A DNA stretch of 64,000 bases from Clostridia bacterium (GTDB taxonomy: Bacteria; Bacillota; Clostridia; Lachnospirales; Anaerotignaceae), in the NCBI GenBank assembly GCA_910575055.1, contig CAJTDC010000017.1, forward strand, positions 1-64,000, written 5' to 3'. Below the pieces are notes generated by a model, which was not told the origin of the DNA, did no database searches, and worked only from the letters and a program-made list of their open reading frames with translations. Within the stretch, counting starts at the first letter, position 1; each line of letters begins with the position of its first letter. Shown piece by piece: positions 16,036 to 24,345 of the stretch. The position numbers and the translations under genes are program-made.

Positions 16036-16389
16036 TTATATTACATCTTCTCTTTTTAATGCAATTTCATTATGTGTACTATAACTTACCATTTCTCCTA
16101 CACTTCTAAATACTTCCCCTCCCTCCTTTTTCATTTCAATTTTACTTCCTGCTAATATCACATCTTCTTTACAAAACAGCAACACTGCATCGTATATTAT
16201 TTCCGCAGGTAATACGCCATTTTTTACTGCTATTTTAGGACTTCTACACAATCTACATTTTATTTGCTTTTTTTGTTCTTTTTCCGAAAATAATATTTCT
16301 CCCCAATTTTGCTTTTCTTTCTCCCATTCTGTTACAACACAGTTTTCATTAAAAAATTTTTCTATCTCTTTTTTTGCCCTTTTTATAAT
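16036..16389 (-). CDS. Head-tail connector-type protein, up to 118 aa, no canonical start
   Basis: The clear ATG frame is 16036-16251 (MCRSPKIAVKNGVLPAEIIY...), but coding-like sequence continues upstream in the same frame to 16389 (KKEIEKFFNENCVVTEWEKE, KQNWGEILFSEKEQKKQ) with no ATG, GTG or TTG before an upstream stop. Only ATT (16389) or ATA (16386) lies after GAGGTG. Alternatively GTG 16396 starts MKYYKKGKK in another frame and joins this one if one base of the A7 run (16369-16375) is lost. It may be a real frameshift, a homopolymer sequencing error, slippage, or a rare ATT start. Product by position: head completion protein. Confidence 0.6.
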   Translation of the reverse strand: MIKRAKKEIEKFFNENCVVTEWEKEKQNWGEILFSEKEQKKQIKCRLCRSPKIAVKNGVLPAEIIYDAVLLFCKEDVILAGSKIEMKKEGGEVFRSVGEMVSYSTHNEIALKREDVI

Positions 16390-16418
16390 ATTTCACCTCT
16401 TTTCTTTACTTCACTTTA

Positions 16419-16862
16419 TTACCATTTCATTTTTCGAAATTTATCTAATTCTTCTGAAAATGTTTTCATTAAAATATTCTTTTGTTCTCTCCAACTACTT
16501 GCTTCATTTTGATAGCTTACTGAAACATTTCCTTCCGTGATGCTTTTTAAGCGAGCGCTTTTTTGTTCTTCTCCATAATTTTCATTATCATAAAGCAGCA
16601 TCGCTATTTCTACACAAACATTTTTTAATTCCTTTGGTAATTGTTCTATATTACAATACCCCTTTACCATTTCAATGCTTCTTTCACTTACAAAAAGCAA
16701 TATCTCATCTGTTTGTTCTTTTTCTTCTTCTATTTCGTACACCACTTCTTGCTTTGTTCCATATTCTTTTATTTCTTCTTTCTTTTGTCGAAGTTGTTTT
16801 ATTTTTTGATATACTTCCTCTACTGTCACAAAATATTCTTCTTTGTTACTATTTTGTTCCAT
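16419..16862 (-). CDS. Head-tail connector protein (YqbG/gp6-like), 147 aa
   Basis: The gene follows the coat gene, the usual place of the gp6/gp15-like connector. The central segment IEMVKGYCNIEQLPKELKNV with CVEIAMLLYDNENYG and KSITEGNVSVSYQNEASSW is typical of DNA-packaging connector proteins; the N-terminus is a Lys/Glu-rich helix. The start ATG 16862 follows AAGGGTGA; an upstream in-frame ATG lies inside the coat gene. Confidence 0.78.
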   Translation of the reverse strand: MEQNSNKEEYFVTVEEVYQKIKQLRQKKEEIKEYGTKQEVVYEIEEEKEQTDEILLFVSERSIEMVKGYCNIEQLPKELKNVCVEIAMLLYDNENYGEEQKSARLKSITEGNVSVSYQNEASSWREQKNILMKTFSEELDKFRKMKW

Positions 16863-16876
16863 CTCTTTTATCACCC

Positions 16877-17794
16877 TTATGCCTGTCCATCTATATTTAC
16901 CCATATTCCTTCCATTGCATTATCTGGTATCCATAAATCGTGATATTTTCTATAGTCGATTTTCCAAGCATTTGCTTTTTGATTTGTTAATGGGTCAAAT
17001 ATTCTTGTGACATCTGTTTTAGATACTCCTATCAATGCATGGCGTACTGCTATAATCCAATTAATATTTTTTGCATCTGCTTTCGCTTCAAATCCACCTT
17101 CTGTTTCCCCCTCTGTTACTCCATCAAAAAACTGATACCCTGTTTTTAATCTTGCAGAAGGCACTCTTATAATAGGACTTCCATCAATATTTTTTACTTT
17201 TAATTCCACATTTCCTTGTTGAAAGGTGCCACTCTCCAGCATATGATTACTTGCTATATCCAATAAATTCGCTACTTTTGTTGACATTGTTACAATTACT
17301 TCATTCTCATCTCCCACAATATCTTTTATAATTGTAATTTCTTCCAGAAGTTTTTGCACAATACTATCTTTTTCTGCGTGGTAATTAGACACTTTTTTAT
17401 TTTGTGTTGCCAATTCTGCTATTTTACTATAGCGATATGCGTCAATTTCTGGTATTACTTTTGTTCTCTGAAATTCTCCCATTACATTTCCTGCTACCAA
17501 TGCGAAATTTGTTTCATCTACATCTATCGCATCAAGCTGAAATGTTCTTCCTCTATCTTGTGTCATTTGTTTTGTTTCATATGTTAATGTAACTGCTCCT
17601 TGCACAAATCCATTATCTCTATCATATGTACCTAAACCATTTAATTCTATTTTAGGTATTTTTACCTCATTTCCTCCTGTATACTGCACTTGTCCGCTGT
17701 TTTCTTCCATCCAACCGCTTGTTGCATCTGCTACCAGTTGCTTATCTAACGCTTCCATAAATATTTTTGCATATTCTATTGTATTAATACTCAT
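16877..17794 (-). CDS. Major capsid (coat) protein, 305 aa
   Basis: Coat protein of the PBSX XkdG/HK97-like type: EYAKIFMEALDKQLVADATS, DRGRTFQLDAIDVDETNFAL, GEFQRTKVIPEIDAYRYSKI, and C-terminal IAVRHALIGVSKTDVTRIFD. Length of about 300 is right for a coat without a delta domain. It directly follows the scaffold gene, and no prohead protease gene is present, as in SPP1/PBSX groups that use an uncleaved scaffold. Confidence 0.88.
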   Translation of the reverse strand: MSINTIEYAKIFMEALDKQLVADATSGWMEENSGQVQYTGGNEVKIPKIELNGLGTYDRDNGFVQGAVTLTYETKQMTQDRGRTFQLDAIDVDETNFALVAGNVMGEFQRTKVIPEIDAYRYSKIAELATQNKKVSNYHAEKDSIVQKLLEEITIIKDIVGDENEVIVTMSTKVANLLDIASNHMLESGTFQQGNVELKVKNIDGSPIIRVPSARLKTGYQFFDGVTEGETEGGFEAKADAKNINWIIAVRHALIGVSKTDVTRIFDPLTNQKANAWKIDYRKYHDLWIPDNAMEGIWVNIDGQA

Positions 17795-17810
17795 ACTATT
17801 TTTCCTCCTT

Positions 17811-18206
17811 TTATCTTCTCATCAATGCTGCCTGAAATTGTTTTGCTGCTTCACTTTTTTTATCTGTTTTTTTGTTTGTACTATAATATCCTGTTCCCTC
17901 TATTTTTTTGTTTTCTTCTTCAAATAAATAAGGGACTTCTCTTTTTAATTTTTTTATATCCAATCCTTCTATTGTTCCATCTTCATTTAAAACAATATCC
18001 TCCAATTCTACCAACGCAAGCAATGCTTTTGTATTTCTTCCGCCTGCTTCTTTTAATGCAGATTGCACTACATACTGTTTCAGTTTTTCATTGTAATTCT
18101 TTTTCAATTCTTCTTTTTCCTTTTTTAACTGTGCTATTTTCTGCTGATACTCTTGTTCTTTTGTTTTGTACTGTTCCTGCTTGTCCATTTTCTCCATCTG
18201 CATCAT
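17811..18206 (-). CDS. Capsid scaffold protein (gp20/DUF4355-like), about 131 aa
   Basis: N-terminal coiled coil (KEQEYQQKIAQLKKEKEELK), the helix VQSALKEAGGRNTKALLALV and acidic middle VELEDIVLNEDGTIEGLDIK are the hallmarks of minor structural GP20 scaffolds, which shape the procapsid and then leave. It is shorter than average (about 180). The start is either ATG 18215 or 18206; AAGGA is better spaced for 18206. The first 119-128 bases overlap the portal gene out of frame. Confidence 0.82.
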   Translation of the reverse strand: MMQMEKMDKQEQYKTKEQEYQQKIAQLKKEKEELKKNYNEKLKQYVVQSALKEAGGRNTKALLALVELEDIVLNEDGTIEGLDIKKLKREVPYLFEEENKKIEGTGYYSTNKKTDKKSEAAKQFQAALMRR

Positions 18207-19674
18207 ACTTTTCATTCCTTTCTTTTTCTTGCTTTATGGCTTCCATTTCACTATTAACATCTTGTACAAATGGGTGCTGTGCTAAAAGTGTTTTTTCACT
18301 TACAATGCCCTTTGATGCTGTTATCATATTTACTGTTTCCATATCATCTGTAATGCCATTCATATTTAATTTAAAATCTAATTTGTTTACATCATATTCT
18401 GTACCTTTTTTTCTATTATTATCTTCTATCAAAAACCAAAAAAAGTCTTTCAATGCTTTTTTAATTTCTGGTATTATGCCATTGATTTTTAAATTAAACA
18501 TTGCATACTGAAATTTCAATGATACTCCGCTTGGTGCATTTCCCAGTCTTTCACTATCTGTGTCTACTCCCATACCAAAATGAAATATATCTTTTCTCAA
18601 CAATTTCATCCATTCTATTCTACCCTCTATAGGCAAATGCACTTGTTTTGTTTCTACTTTTCCGGAAGCATCTGAAATTTGCACTGCCCTATTTACTTGC
18701 AATTTTTTTGTTATGGCATTTGCTGTTTCTCCTCCATATCCTGCTATCACCCAATACAATTCCACCAAGTCAAGCAAGCTATTTGTTCCTTCACTACAAA
18801 TTAAATCATAAGCATCTACCAATCCCTTTATCATTTTTAAATCGGACATTTCTTTACTATTATTTCGAAGTGCTACAAAAGGTACTTTCCCCCAGCCATG
18901 TTCTTCTCTTTCTATTCCTTCCTCTTTTCCTTTTACTACTGTCCAATGTCCTATTTTTTGTTGTCCTTCTTTTTCATAACTTCCATCCCCCTTCTCTATA
19001 TAATATGTGACATCTTGTTTTGTCCACCATTCTACTTTTTTTACTGTCTTTTCTTTCCCATTTTCCACTATTACAAATTGATAATATCGTATTACCTGTT
19101 CTATCTCTTTTTTATTTACAGAATTATAAAATACAATCAATTCTTCTGCTGGTACAACACAATACTGCAATATTCCCTCTTTATCATAGTAAATATGAAC
19201 ATATTCTATTCCTTTATTTGATGCTCCAACTAACCATTCATACAACATTCCATTAAATATTTCATTTGCTACTGTTGTCATATATCTTTCATATTCTGTT
19301 ATTTCTTTCCCTTTTTCTTCTCTTACCAATATACTTGGTTCTTTTGCTACCAAATAAGAAACTTTTTGTTCTACCAAAATATGATGAAATGGACATACTA
19401 TATGATGATTACTTCTATTTGGATTAGAAAGTAATTTTATTCTTTCTTGTTCTTCCCCTTCTGCATTTCTATATGTTTCTGAAAAATGCCTTACTGAAAA
19501 ATTCTTTTGCAACACATTATGCTCACAGCAATAATATTTTTCTCCTTCTATCATTTCTTTTTTTCTTTTACTATTTTCATCCTCTGCTATGAGCATTTTC
19601 AACAATTCACTTTCATTCCATTTCCTTTCTAATTGCAATTTTGCTTTCATCAATTCTAATTCTGTGATATACAT
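18088..19674 (-). CDS. Portal protein (SPP1 gp6-like), 528 aa
   Basis: SPP1-type portal: REEKGKEITEYERYMTTVAN, KGIEYVHIYYDKEGILQYCV, WGKVPFVALRNNSKEMSDLK followed by LVDAYDLICSEGTNSLLDLV, and RLGNAPSGVSLKFQYAMFNL. It forms the dodecameric DNA gate at one capsid vertex. The C-terminal 40 residues (from about KERNEKYDADGENGQAG) are hydrophilic and are encoded over the start of the scaffold gene. No MuF/gp7 minor head gene follows, unlike SPP1. Confidence 0.92.
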   Translation of the reverse strand: MYITELELMKAKLQLERKWNESELLKMLIAEDENSKRKKEMIEGEKYYCCEHNVLQKNFSVRHFSETYRNAEGEEQERIKLLSNPNRSNHHIVCPFHHILVEQKVSYLVAKEPSILVREEKGKEITEYERYMTTVANEIFNGMLYEWLVGASNKGIEYVHIYYDKEGILQYCVVPAEELIVFYNSVNKKEIEQVIRYYQFVIVENGKEKTVKKVEWWTKQDVTYYIEKGDGSYEKEGQQKIGHWTVVKGKEEGIEREEHGWGKVPFVALRNNSKEMSDLKMIKGLVDAYDLICSEGTNSLLDLVELYWVIAGYGGETANAITKKLQVNRAVQISDASGKVETKQVHLPIEGRIEWMKLLRKDIFHFGMGVDTDSERLGNAPSGVSLKFQYAMFNLKINGIIPEIKKALKDFFWFLIEDNNRKKGTEYDVNKLDFKLNMNGITDDMETVNMITASKGIVSEKTLLAQHPFVQDVNSEMEAIKQEKERNEKYDADGENGQAGTVQNKRTRVSAENSTVKKGKRRIEKELQ

Positions 19675-19689
19675 TTTTTCCCTCCTTCC

Positions 19690-20937
19690 TTATATTACTG
19701 TTACATTTTTCATATCATATTCCCTTGCATATCGAACCGCATCTATTGAATGGTTATTTTTATCTGGAAATCTTGACAGCCAATCAAAATTGACATCTCT
19801 TTCCAATTCATACTCCAAAAACTCCCTCGCTGTATTAGGACATCTTATTTCATCTATTACTATCTCCTCCAGACTTTGCAGCCATTTTATACCATAATTT
19901 ACACTATCAGGCCCTTTTTTTGCTCCTATCATTCTCAACCCATATGACTGCATTTCTGCAATAGATTTTGGTTCTGCACTATCTGCCACAATTACCCCAT
20001 TTTGCTTATTCTCTTGTTTTATCATTTCATATGCTTTTCTATTACTTAATCCCCTTTTTTGTATCTCAAAATATATATAGAGTTTTCTCCTTGTTTTATC
20101 ATAGTGATTTACCGTATAGTGCAGCGGGTCTATTGCATATCCCCAATCCAATCCTCTCGCTACATTATCAAATGTGGCTATCTCCTCTTGTGTAATTTCC
20201 CTCAATACTATATTTTGAAATACTGTCCCTTCTGTATCGACTACTTCTCCCAAATATTCATGTCGATATATTTCGGGTTGCACTTGTTTTATATGTCTCG
20301 CTTCTATAAAAAATTGCTCTCCCAGCCACTGTTGGGGCACTCCTTCATAAGTGCTATGATGTATGTATTTATCTTCTCTTTTTCTTTCTACTTCTTTATT
20401 TACCCAATTCATTTTACTTTTAGGGGGGTTATAGGTATAAAATACTACAAATTTTTTTCCACCTCTCATCAACGACTGATTTATATTTCTTATCTCTGCC
20501 ATTCCTGAAAATTCATCTGTTTCCTCATACCATATATATTTTACATATCCCTTTCGGCATTTTATGGATTTTATTTTTCTTGGATTATCTGCCCCTCTAA
20601 ACAATATTTTTTGTCCCGTTTTTTTATATGTTATTTCCAACGGTGACGACAATTTTCCTTCCCACTGTTGTTCTACTCCCAAAACAGATATTGCCCACCA
20701 TATTTGCTCAAACACACTATCTTTTATATGTACTCCTATTTTCCTAAGCACCACTCCATTCGCTTCATTATCTTTCATTATCCCCAGCACAATTTCTAAT
20801 GAAACAAATGATGATTTTGTACTTCCTCTTCCTCCCTTTAACCAATAATGTGTACTTTTTTCATTCCAAATATCTTTATGCACTTCATAAAACGATTTCG
20901 CAATTAATCTTGAAAGCTGAATTTTATTTTCTTCCAT
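19690..20937 (-). CDS. xtmB: Large terminase subunit (XtmB-like), 415 aa
   Basis: ATPase domain: Walker A GGRGSTKSSF, Walker B VKYIWYEETDEFSG, coupling motif FYTYNPP. Nuclease domain: RGLDWGYAIDPLHY, VADSAEPKSIAEM and HSIDAVRYAREY, with the acidic residues expected for RNase H-like metal binding. All catalytic residues seem intact, so DNA packaging is possible. GTG 20949 or ATG 20937 are alternative starts; the small subunit stop lies at 20943. PBSX/SPP1 branch, compatible with headful packaging. Confidence 0.94.
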   Translation of the reverse strand: MEENKIQLSRLIAKSFYEVHKDIWNEKSTHYWLKGGRGSTKSSFVSLEIVLGIMKDNEANGVVLRKIGVHIKDSVFEQIWWAISVLGVEQQWEGKLSSPLEITYKKTGQKILFRGADNPRKIKSIKCRKGYVKYIWYEETDEFSGMAEIRNINQSLMRGGKKFVVFYTYNPPKSKMNWVNKEVERKREDKYIHHSTYEGVPQQWLGEQFFIEARHIKQVQPEIYRHEYLGEVVDTEGTVFQNIVLREITQEEIATFDNVARGLDWGYAIDPLHYTVNHYDKTRRKLYIYFEIQKRGLSNRKAYEMIKQENKQNGVIVADSAEPKSIAEMQSYGLRMIGAKKGPDSVNYGIKWLQSLEEIVIDEIRCPNTAREFLEYELERDVNFDWLSRFPDKNNHSIDAVRYAREYDMKNVTVI

Positions 20938-20942
20938 TTTTT

Positions 20943-21326
20943 TCAGCACTTCCCTTTATTTACTATATCATCTACTATAATTACTACATCATTTTTACTA
21001 TCTGTTTGTTCGAACACATTTTGTCTTTTCCCCAGCAACTCTGCTGCCCTCATTCTATCTTTCATAACACCATCATTTTTTTCTTTATAAGCATCTCCCT
21101 TCATTACACTTGTTAAAAACTGCAATATATCTGTATCATTTGCTATTTCTTCTTTTTTCTTTTCTTCTTGCAATCTTTTTATTTCATTTTGTATATATTC
21201 CTTTTTTAACAAGTTTTTTCCATATTCTTCTACATAGCCTGCTTCCTTTGCTGCCTGCAAATCTGTTTTTCCTTCTACTTTCAGACGGCAAAATACAATT
21301 TCATTTTTACTCAAGCTTTTTTTCAT
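20943..21326 (-). CDS. xtmA: Small terminase subunit (XtmA-like), 127 aa
   Basis: N-terminal HTH of the Terminase_2 family: SKNEIVFCRLKVEGKTDLQA with AAKEAGYVEEYGKNLLKKEY, then NDTDILQFLTSVMKGDAYKE and KDRMRAAELLGKRQNVF, the typical C-terminal part. It selects DNA for packaging. It lies directly upstream of terL and after a 100-bp gap from the regulator. Confidence 0.92.
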   Translation of the reverse strand: MKKSLSKNEIVFCRLKVEGKTDLQAAKEAGYVEEYGKNLLKKEYIQNEIKRLQEEKKKEEIANDTDILQFLTSVMKGDAYKEKNDGVMKDRMRAAELLGKRQNVFEQTDSKNDVVIIVDDIVNKGKC

Positions 21327-21431
21327 TTCTTTCCCCCTTTCCTGTACAGAATATATTTTTCAAAATCTCAAAAAGTCTCATCTTTTTTTTATTACAATTT
21401 TTTTCATATTTTTAGCAGTATTTTCTTCTAC

Positions 21432-21896
21432 TTATGCTGCTAATTTTTGCTCTTTACATATCAAAATTAATTTATCTAATATCACATCGTGGTCTCTAAA
21501 ACATTTTGCTCTACTTTTATGAAGTTGTAATGATATATAGTCATACTGATATTCTTTTTCATATCTCAGTTTTAAAAATATTTGTTCCTCATATTCTAAT
21601 TGTTCTACATATCTCTCCATTTTGGAATATTCTTCCATCTCTTTTTTAATGTATTCTACAATTTTTGTTATTTCTTTCTCATAAAGTTGTTTTGCTTCTT
21701 CTAAAGTAACGTCTTCTTCTCCTAAAAATGGTGCGTTTTTCCCCAATATAAAAAACTGTTTTACCATTTTTTGAAGTTTATCAATTTCTCTTTGCTTTCT
21801 TTGACAAAAATCAAGCGTCCTTCCCCATCTGAACAGCTTTTTTTTCATCTGAAGTCTTTCTTTTTTTACTATTTTTTGAAATTCCTTCTCTTTCAT
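21432..21896 (-). CDS. Phage late-gene regulator-like protein (ArpU/RinA/DUF1492-like), 154 aa
   Basis: First gene after the operon promoter. Mostly helical and basic; the C-terminal 50 residues LEYEEQIFLKLRYEKEYQYD with YISLQLHKSRAKCFRDHDVI look like a sigma region-4-type HTH, as in ArpU/RinA/DUF1492 proteins that precede terminase genes and turn on late transcription. This suggests a two-step switch: repressor loss, then activator synthesis. Exact family not verified. Confidence 0.7.
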   Translation of the reverse strand: MKEKEFQKIVKKERLQMKKKLFRWGRTLDFCQRKQREIDKLQKMVKQFFILGKNAPFLGEEDVTLEEAKQLYEKEITKIVEYIKKEMEEYSKMERYVEQLEYEEQIFLKLRYEKEYQYDYISLQLHKSRAKCFRDHDVILDKLILICKEQKLAA

Positions 21897-21984
21897 AATG
21901 AAAACATCCCCATTTCTTTCTGTTAATTTTTTTCACACATACATCACACTACACTCCCTTCAATAGACCCTTTTCCTATTTCAC

Positions 21985-22090
21985 ATATGATAATACTTTC
22001 ATATTATCAGCACATATGTTCTTTGTCAACAAAAAACAGCATCTATAAATTGCCTTTTTCTCATTATCATATTATAATATTATCATCAAT
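21985..22090. promoter_or_regulatory. Divergent promoters with palindromic operator of the particle island
   Basis: Minus strand, toward 21896: TTGACA (22029-22024), 17-bp spacer, TAATAT (22006-22001). Its -10 lies within a perfect inverted repeat, TGATAATA (21988-21995) - 6 bp - TATTATCA (22002-22009). Plus strand, toward the repressor: TTGCCT (22050-22055), 17-bp spacer, TATAAT (22073-22078), flanked by half-sites ATTATCA at 22063-22069 and 22079-22085. Binding of the S24 repressor here, shutting off structural genes and itself, is inferred from shared half-sites. Confidence 0.75.
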
Positions 22091-22116
22091 ATATCAGAAA
22101 GGAGTTCCCTCTCATT

Positions 22117-22761
22117 ATGTTTCAAAAACATCTTTTTAAAGAACAACTCATCAAATTAATGAACGGCAAAACTTCAACAGAATTTGCAGAAATTACGGGT
22201 TTTAATCGCACTTATCTCTCCAAATATCTTAATTTAAAGCTAGACAGACCTCCCTCTGCTCGTTTACTTCAAAATATTGCTAGTTCTATTGTAAATTATG
22301 AAGATTTATTAGTATCCTGTGGTTATCTTCACAGCACCAGCAAAATAAATCAGTCAAACAATTCTATTATCAAATTACCTATTGTTGGTTCTGTTCACGC
22401 TGGTAATCCCTCCTTTTCAGACAATTACATAGAAGGTTACGAAGCTGTTGATGCCTCCGAATTAAATCCTTCTTATGAATACATTTATATTCGTGTAGAA
22501 GGAAACAGTATGATAAATGCTCGTATACACGACGGTGACCTTGTACTCGTTCGCAAACAATCTGATGTGAACACTGGTGACATTGCTGTTGTTACCATTG
22601 ACAACGAAACTGCTACCTTAAAACGTATACTAAAAAAAGAAAATATTCTTGTACTCCAACCTGAAAATCCTTCTTATTCTTCTTATATTTTTTCCGGTGA
22701 AGAACAAAATCGTGTTCGTATTATTGGAAAAGTAATTCATGTAAAGTTTGTACCAATTTAA
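22117..22761 (+). CDS. LexA/CI-type repressor with S24 self-cleavage domain, 214 aa
   Basis: N-terminal HTH (STEFAEITGFNRTYLSKYLN) and C-terminal peptidase S24 domain. The Ala-Gly cleavage site is in GSVHAGNPSF, the catalytic Ser in VEGNSMINARIHDGD and the Lys in ETATLKRILKK. RecA-stimulated self-cleavage after DNA damage would derepress the divergent particle operon, as in PBSX-type or lambdoid induction. The ribosome site AAGGAG lies 12 bases before ATG 22117, rather far, suggesting modest translation. Confidence 0.92.
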   Translation: MFQKHLFKEQLIKLMNGKTSTEFAEITGFNRTYLSKYLNLKLDRPPSARLLQNIASSIVNYEDLLVSCGYLHSTSKINQSNNSIIKLPIVGSVHAGNPSFSDNYIEGYEAVDASELNPSYEYIYIRVEGNSMINARIHDGDLVLVRKQSDVNTGDIAVVTIDNETATLKRILKKENILVLQPENPSYSSYIFSGEEQNRVRIIGKVIHVKFVPI

Positions 22762-22780
22762 CAATTATAACACTATAAAA

Positions 22781-22803
22781 AAGACTTACATATCGTAAGT
22801 CTT
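22781..22803 (+). terminator. Terminator after the island repressor
   Basis: AAGACTTAC (22781-22789) pairs with GTAAGTCTT (22795-22803), followed by TTAC. It can also end minus-strand transcription from the LysM gene, since an A-rich run precedes it. Confidence 0.75.
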
Positions 22804-22870
22804 TTACTATGTCTTTACTTTTTTTAAACAGAAGGAGATAGAAGTACATTTTCTCCTATCTCCACCTCTT

Positions 22871-24109
22871 TTACCTTTTTGGTATTATCAGTGTTTGCCC
22901 GCAGATAATTTTATTTCCATCATTGATACCATTCGCTGACATAATGTCTTTTATGCCTGCACTTGTCCCATAAAATTTACTGCTAATATATCCGAGGCTG
23001 TCCCCCGCTTCTACAACATAGTGTGCGAGTATACTATTTTGTTGTTCCTCTTCCGCTTTCCTTTTTGCTTCTTCTTCAGCGGCTTTTTGTTCTTGTTCTC
23101 GCTTTTGTTGTGCAGCTCTTTCTTCTGCCTCTTTTTTCAGTCGCTCCTGCTGTTCTTGTTCTGCCTTTTGTGCTGCAAACACCATTTGTGTTTGCGCTTC
23201 CTCTAGCTGTTCCGCCATAGCATAATAGGAATTTTGCACTGTGACTATCTCCGTTTCCAGCTTTCTGACTCTACTGATGTTATTCAACAAACTAACCCCC
23301 ATAAAAAGACAAGCAATACACAATATACTACTGACACCAGCCAACATGGTTAATCTGCTGCGGTTTTCTTCTTCTGCTTCTTTTGCCCTCTTTTTCAGTA
23401 CTCGCCTTATATCTTTTGCGGCGTCCATTCTTTGCTCTGGTGTAGGGCGTTTTCTTCTCTCCTCTCCTTCCTCTACTATATTTTCTTTCTGTTTTTCTAA
23501 CCGTGGACGTACCAGACTATTGTCTAGCATATATTCCTGCATTTCTTGATTTTTTTCATAATAAATGAAATATCCCTTTGCAGGTCTTAGTCCTGTTTTT
23601 TCTGCATTATGTATAAAAAAGGTATCCAGTTTGTCCAATGAATCTATGACAAACAATACCTGCCACGGTTCCTTAAAATGTTCTCTATGAAATGTTTCAT
23701 CTTTTGCCATAAGAAACGTTCCAAATCCAGGTTGTGTATGCACCCACCCCAAAAGTGACAGCCCCTTAAAATACACTTCCATTTGTCCATTGATATATCT
23801 CCATGTATCTTCTGTAAAACTTTCTGCCCCTCTTTGCTGTTTTGTATCTTTTGCTTGTATTGCTCCACTAATGATTATAACTTCTTTTCCTTCTACTACA
23901 ATATGTCTACCCGCCAACGCGGCAAGTTTCTCTTTATTTCCTCCACTTCTTGCATACTGATACAAATAGGTATGTACATAGTCCTCTACATATATTTTTA
24001 TATCCTCCTCTATAGAGCCTATCTGTTTTATATTAGACGGTAATGTTACATCATCTTGTTCTCCAGCAGCACTATATAAATTGTTGTCATCATGAAAAAG
24101 ATACTGCAT
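22871..24109 (-). CDS. JAB/MPN-like domain protein with membrane segment, coiled coil and LysM, 412 aa
   Basis: Residues 1-190: MPN-like fold with GWVHTQPGFGTFLMAKD, a close match to the JAMM metalloprotease pattern HxHP..GxxxSxxD, but the second His is Gln and the Ser is Leu, so zinc hydrolysis is doubtful. Residues 225-260 are basic; residues about 265-285 form a membrane span (LAGVSSILCIACLFMGVSLL). Residues 290-360 are a Gln/Glu/Lys/Ala-rich coiled coil and 365-412 a LysM domain (YVVEAGDSLGYISSKFYG). Topology: cytosolic MPN, outside LysM. I know no named role; similar proteins may link wall and cytoplasm. Confidence 0.75.
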   Translation of the reverse strand: MQYLFHDDNNLYSAAGEQDDVTLPSNIKQIGSIEEDIKIYVEDYVHTYLYQYARSGGNKEKLAALAGRHIVVEGKEVIIISGAIQAKDTKQQRGAESFTEDTWRYINGQMEVYFKGLSLLGWVHTQPGFGTFLMAKDETFHREHFKEPWQVLFVIDSLDKLDTFFIHNAEKTGLRPAKGYFIYYEKNQEMQEYMLDNSLVRPRLEKQKENIVEEGEERRKRPTPEQRMDAAKDIRRVLKKRAKEAEEENRSRLTMLAGVSSILCIACLFMGVSLLNNISRVRKLETEIVTVQNSYYAMAEQLEEAQTQMVFAAQKAEQEQQERLKKEAEERAAQQKREQEQKAAEEEAKRKAEEEQQNSILAHYVVEAGDSLGYISSKFYGTSAGIKDIMSANGINDGNKIICGQTLIIPKR

Positions 24110-24345
24110 TTTTTTGTTACCTCCTCATTTCATTTTAGGATATACACAATATATCACGACTTGTACAAGAAATTTGTCAAAACCTGTCCCTCTTTTCCCT
24201 TTTTTTTATACAAAAATATCCCTTTTTTCGTCATTTTATTCCCCCTCTTTTTTATACGTAACACAATTTGCTGTTATTTTTTTGGCTTTTTCTTTTGTTT
24301 TATTCATTCTATTACATATTACTTCACTATATCTAAATACAAAAA

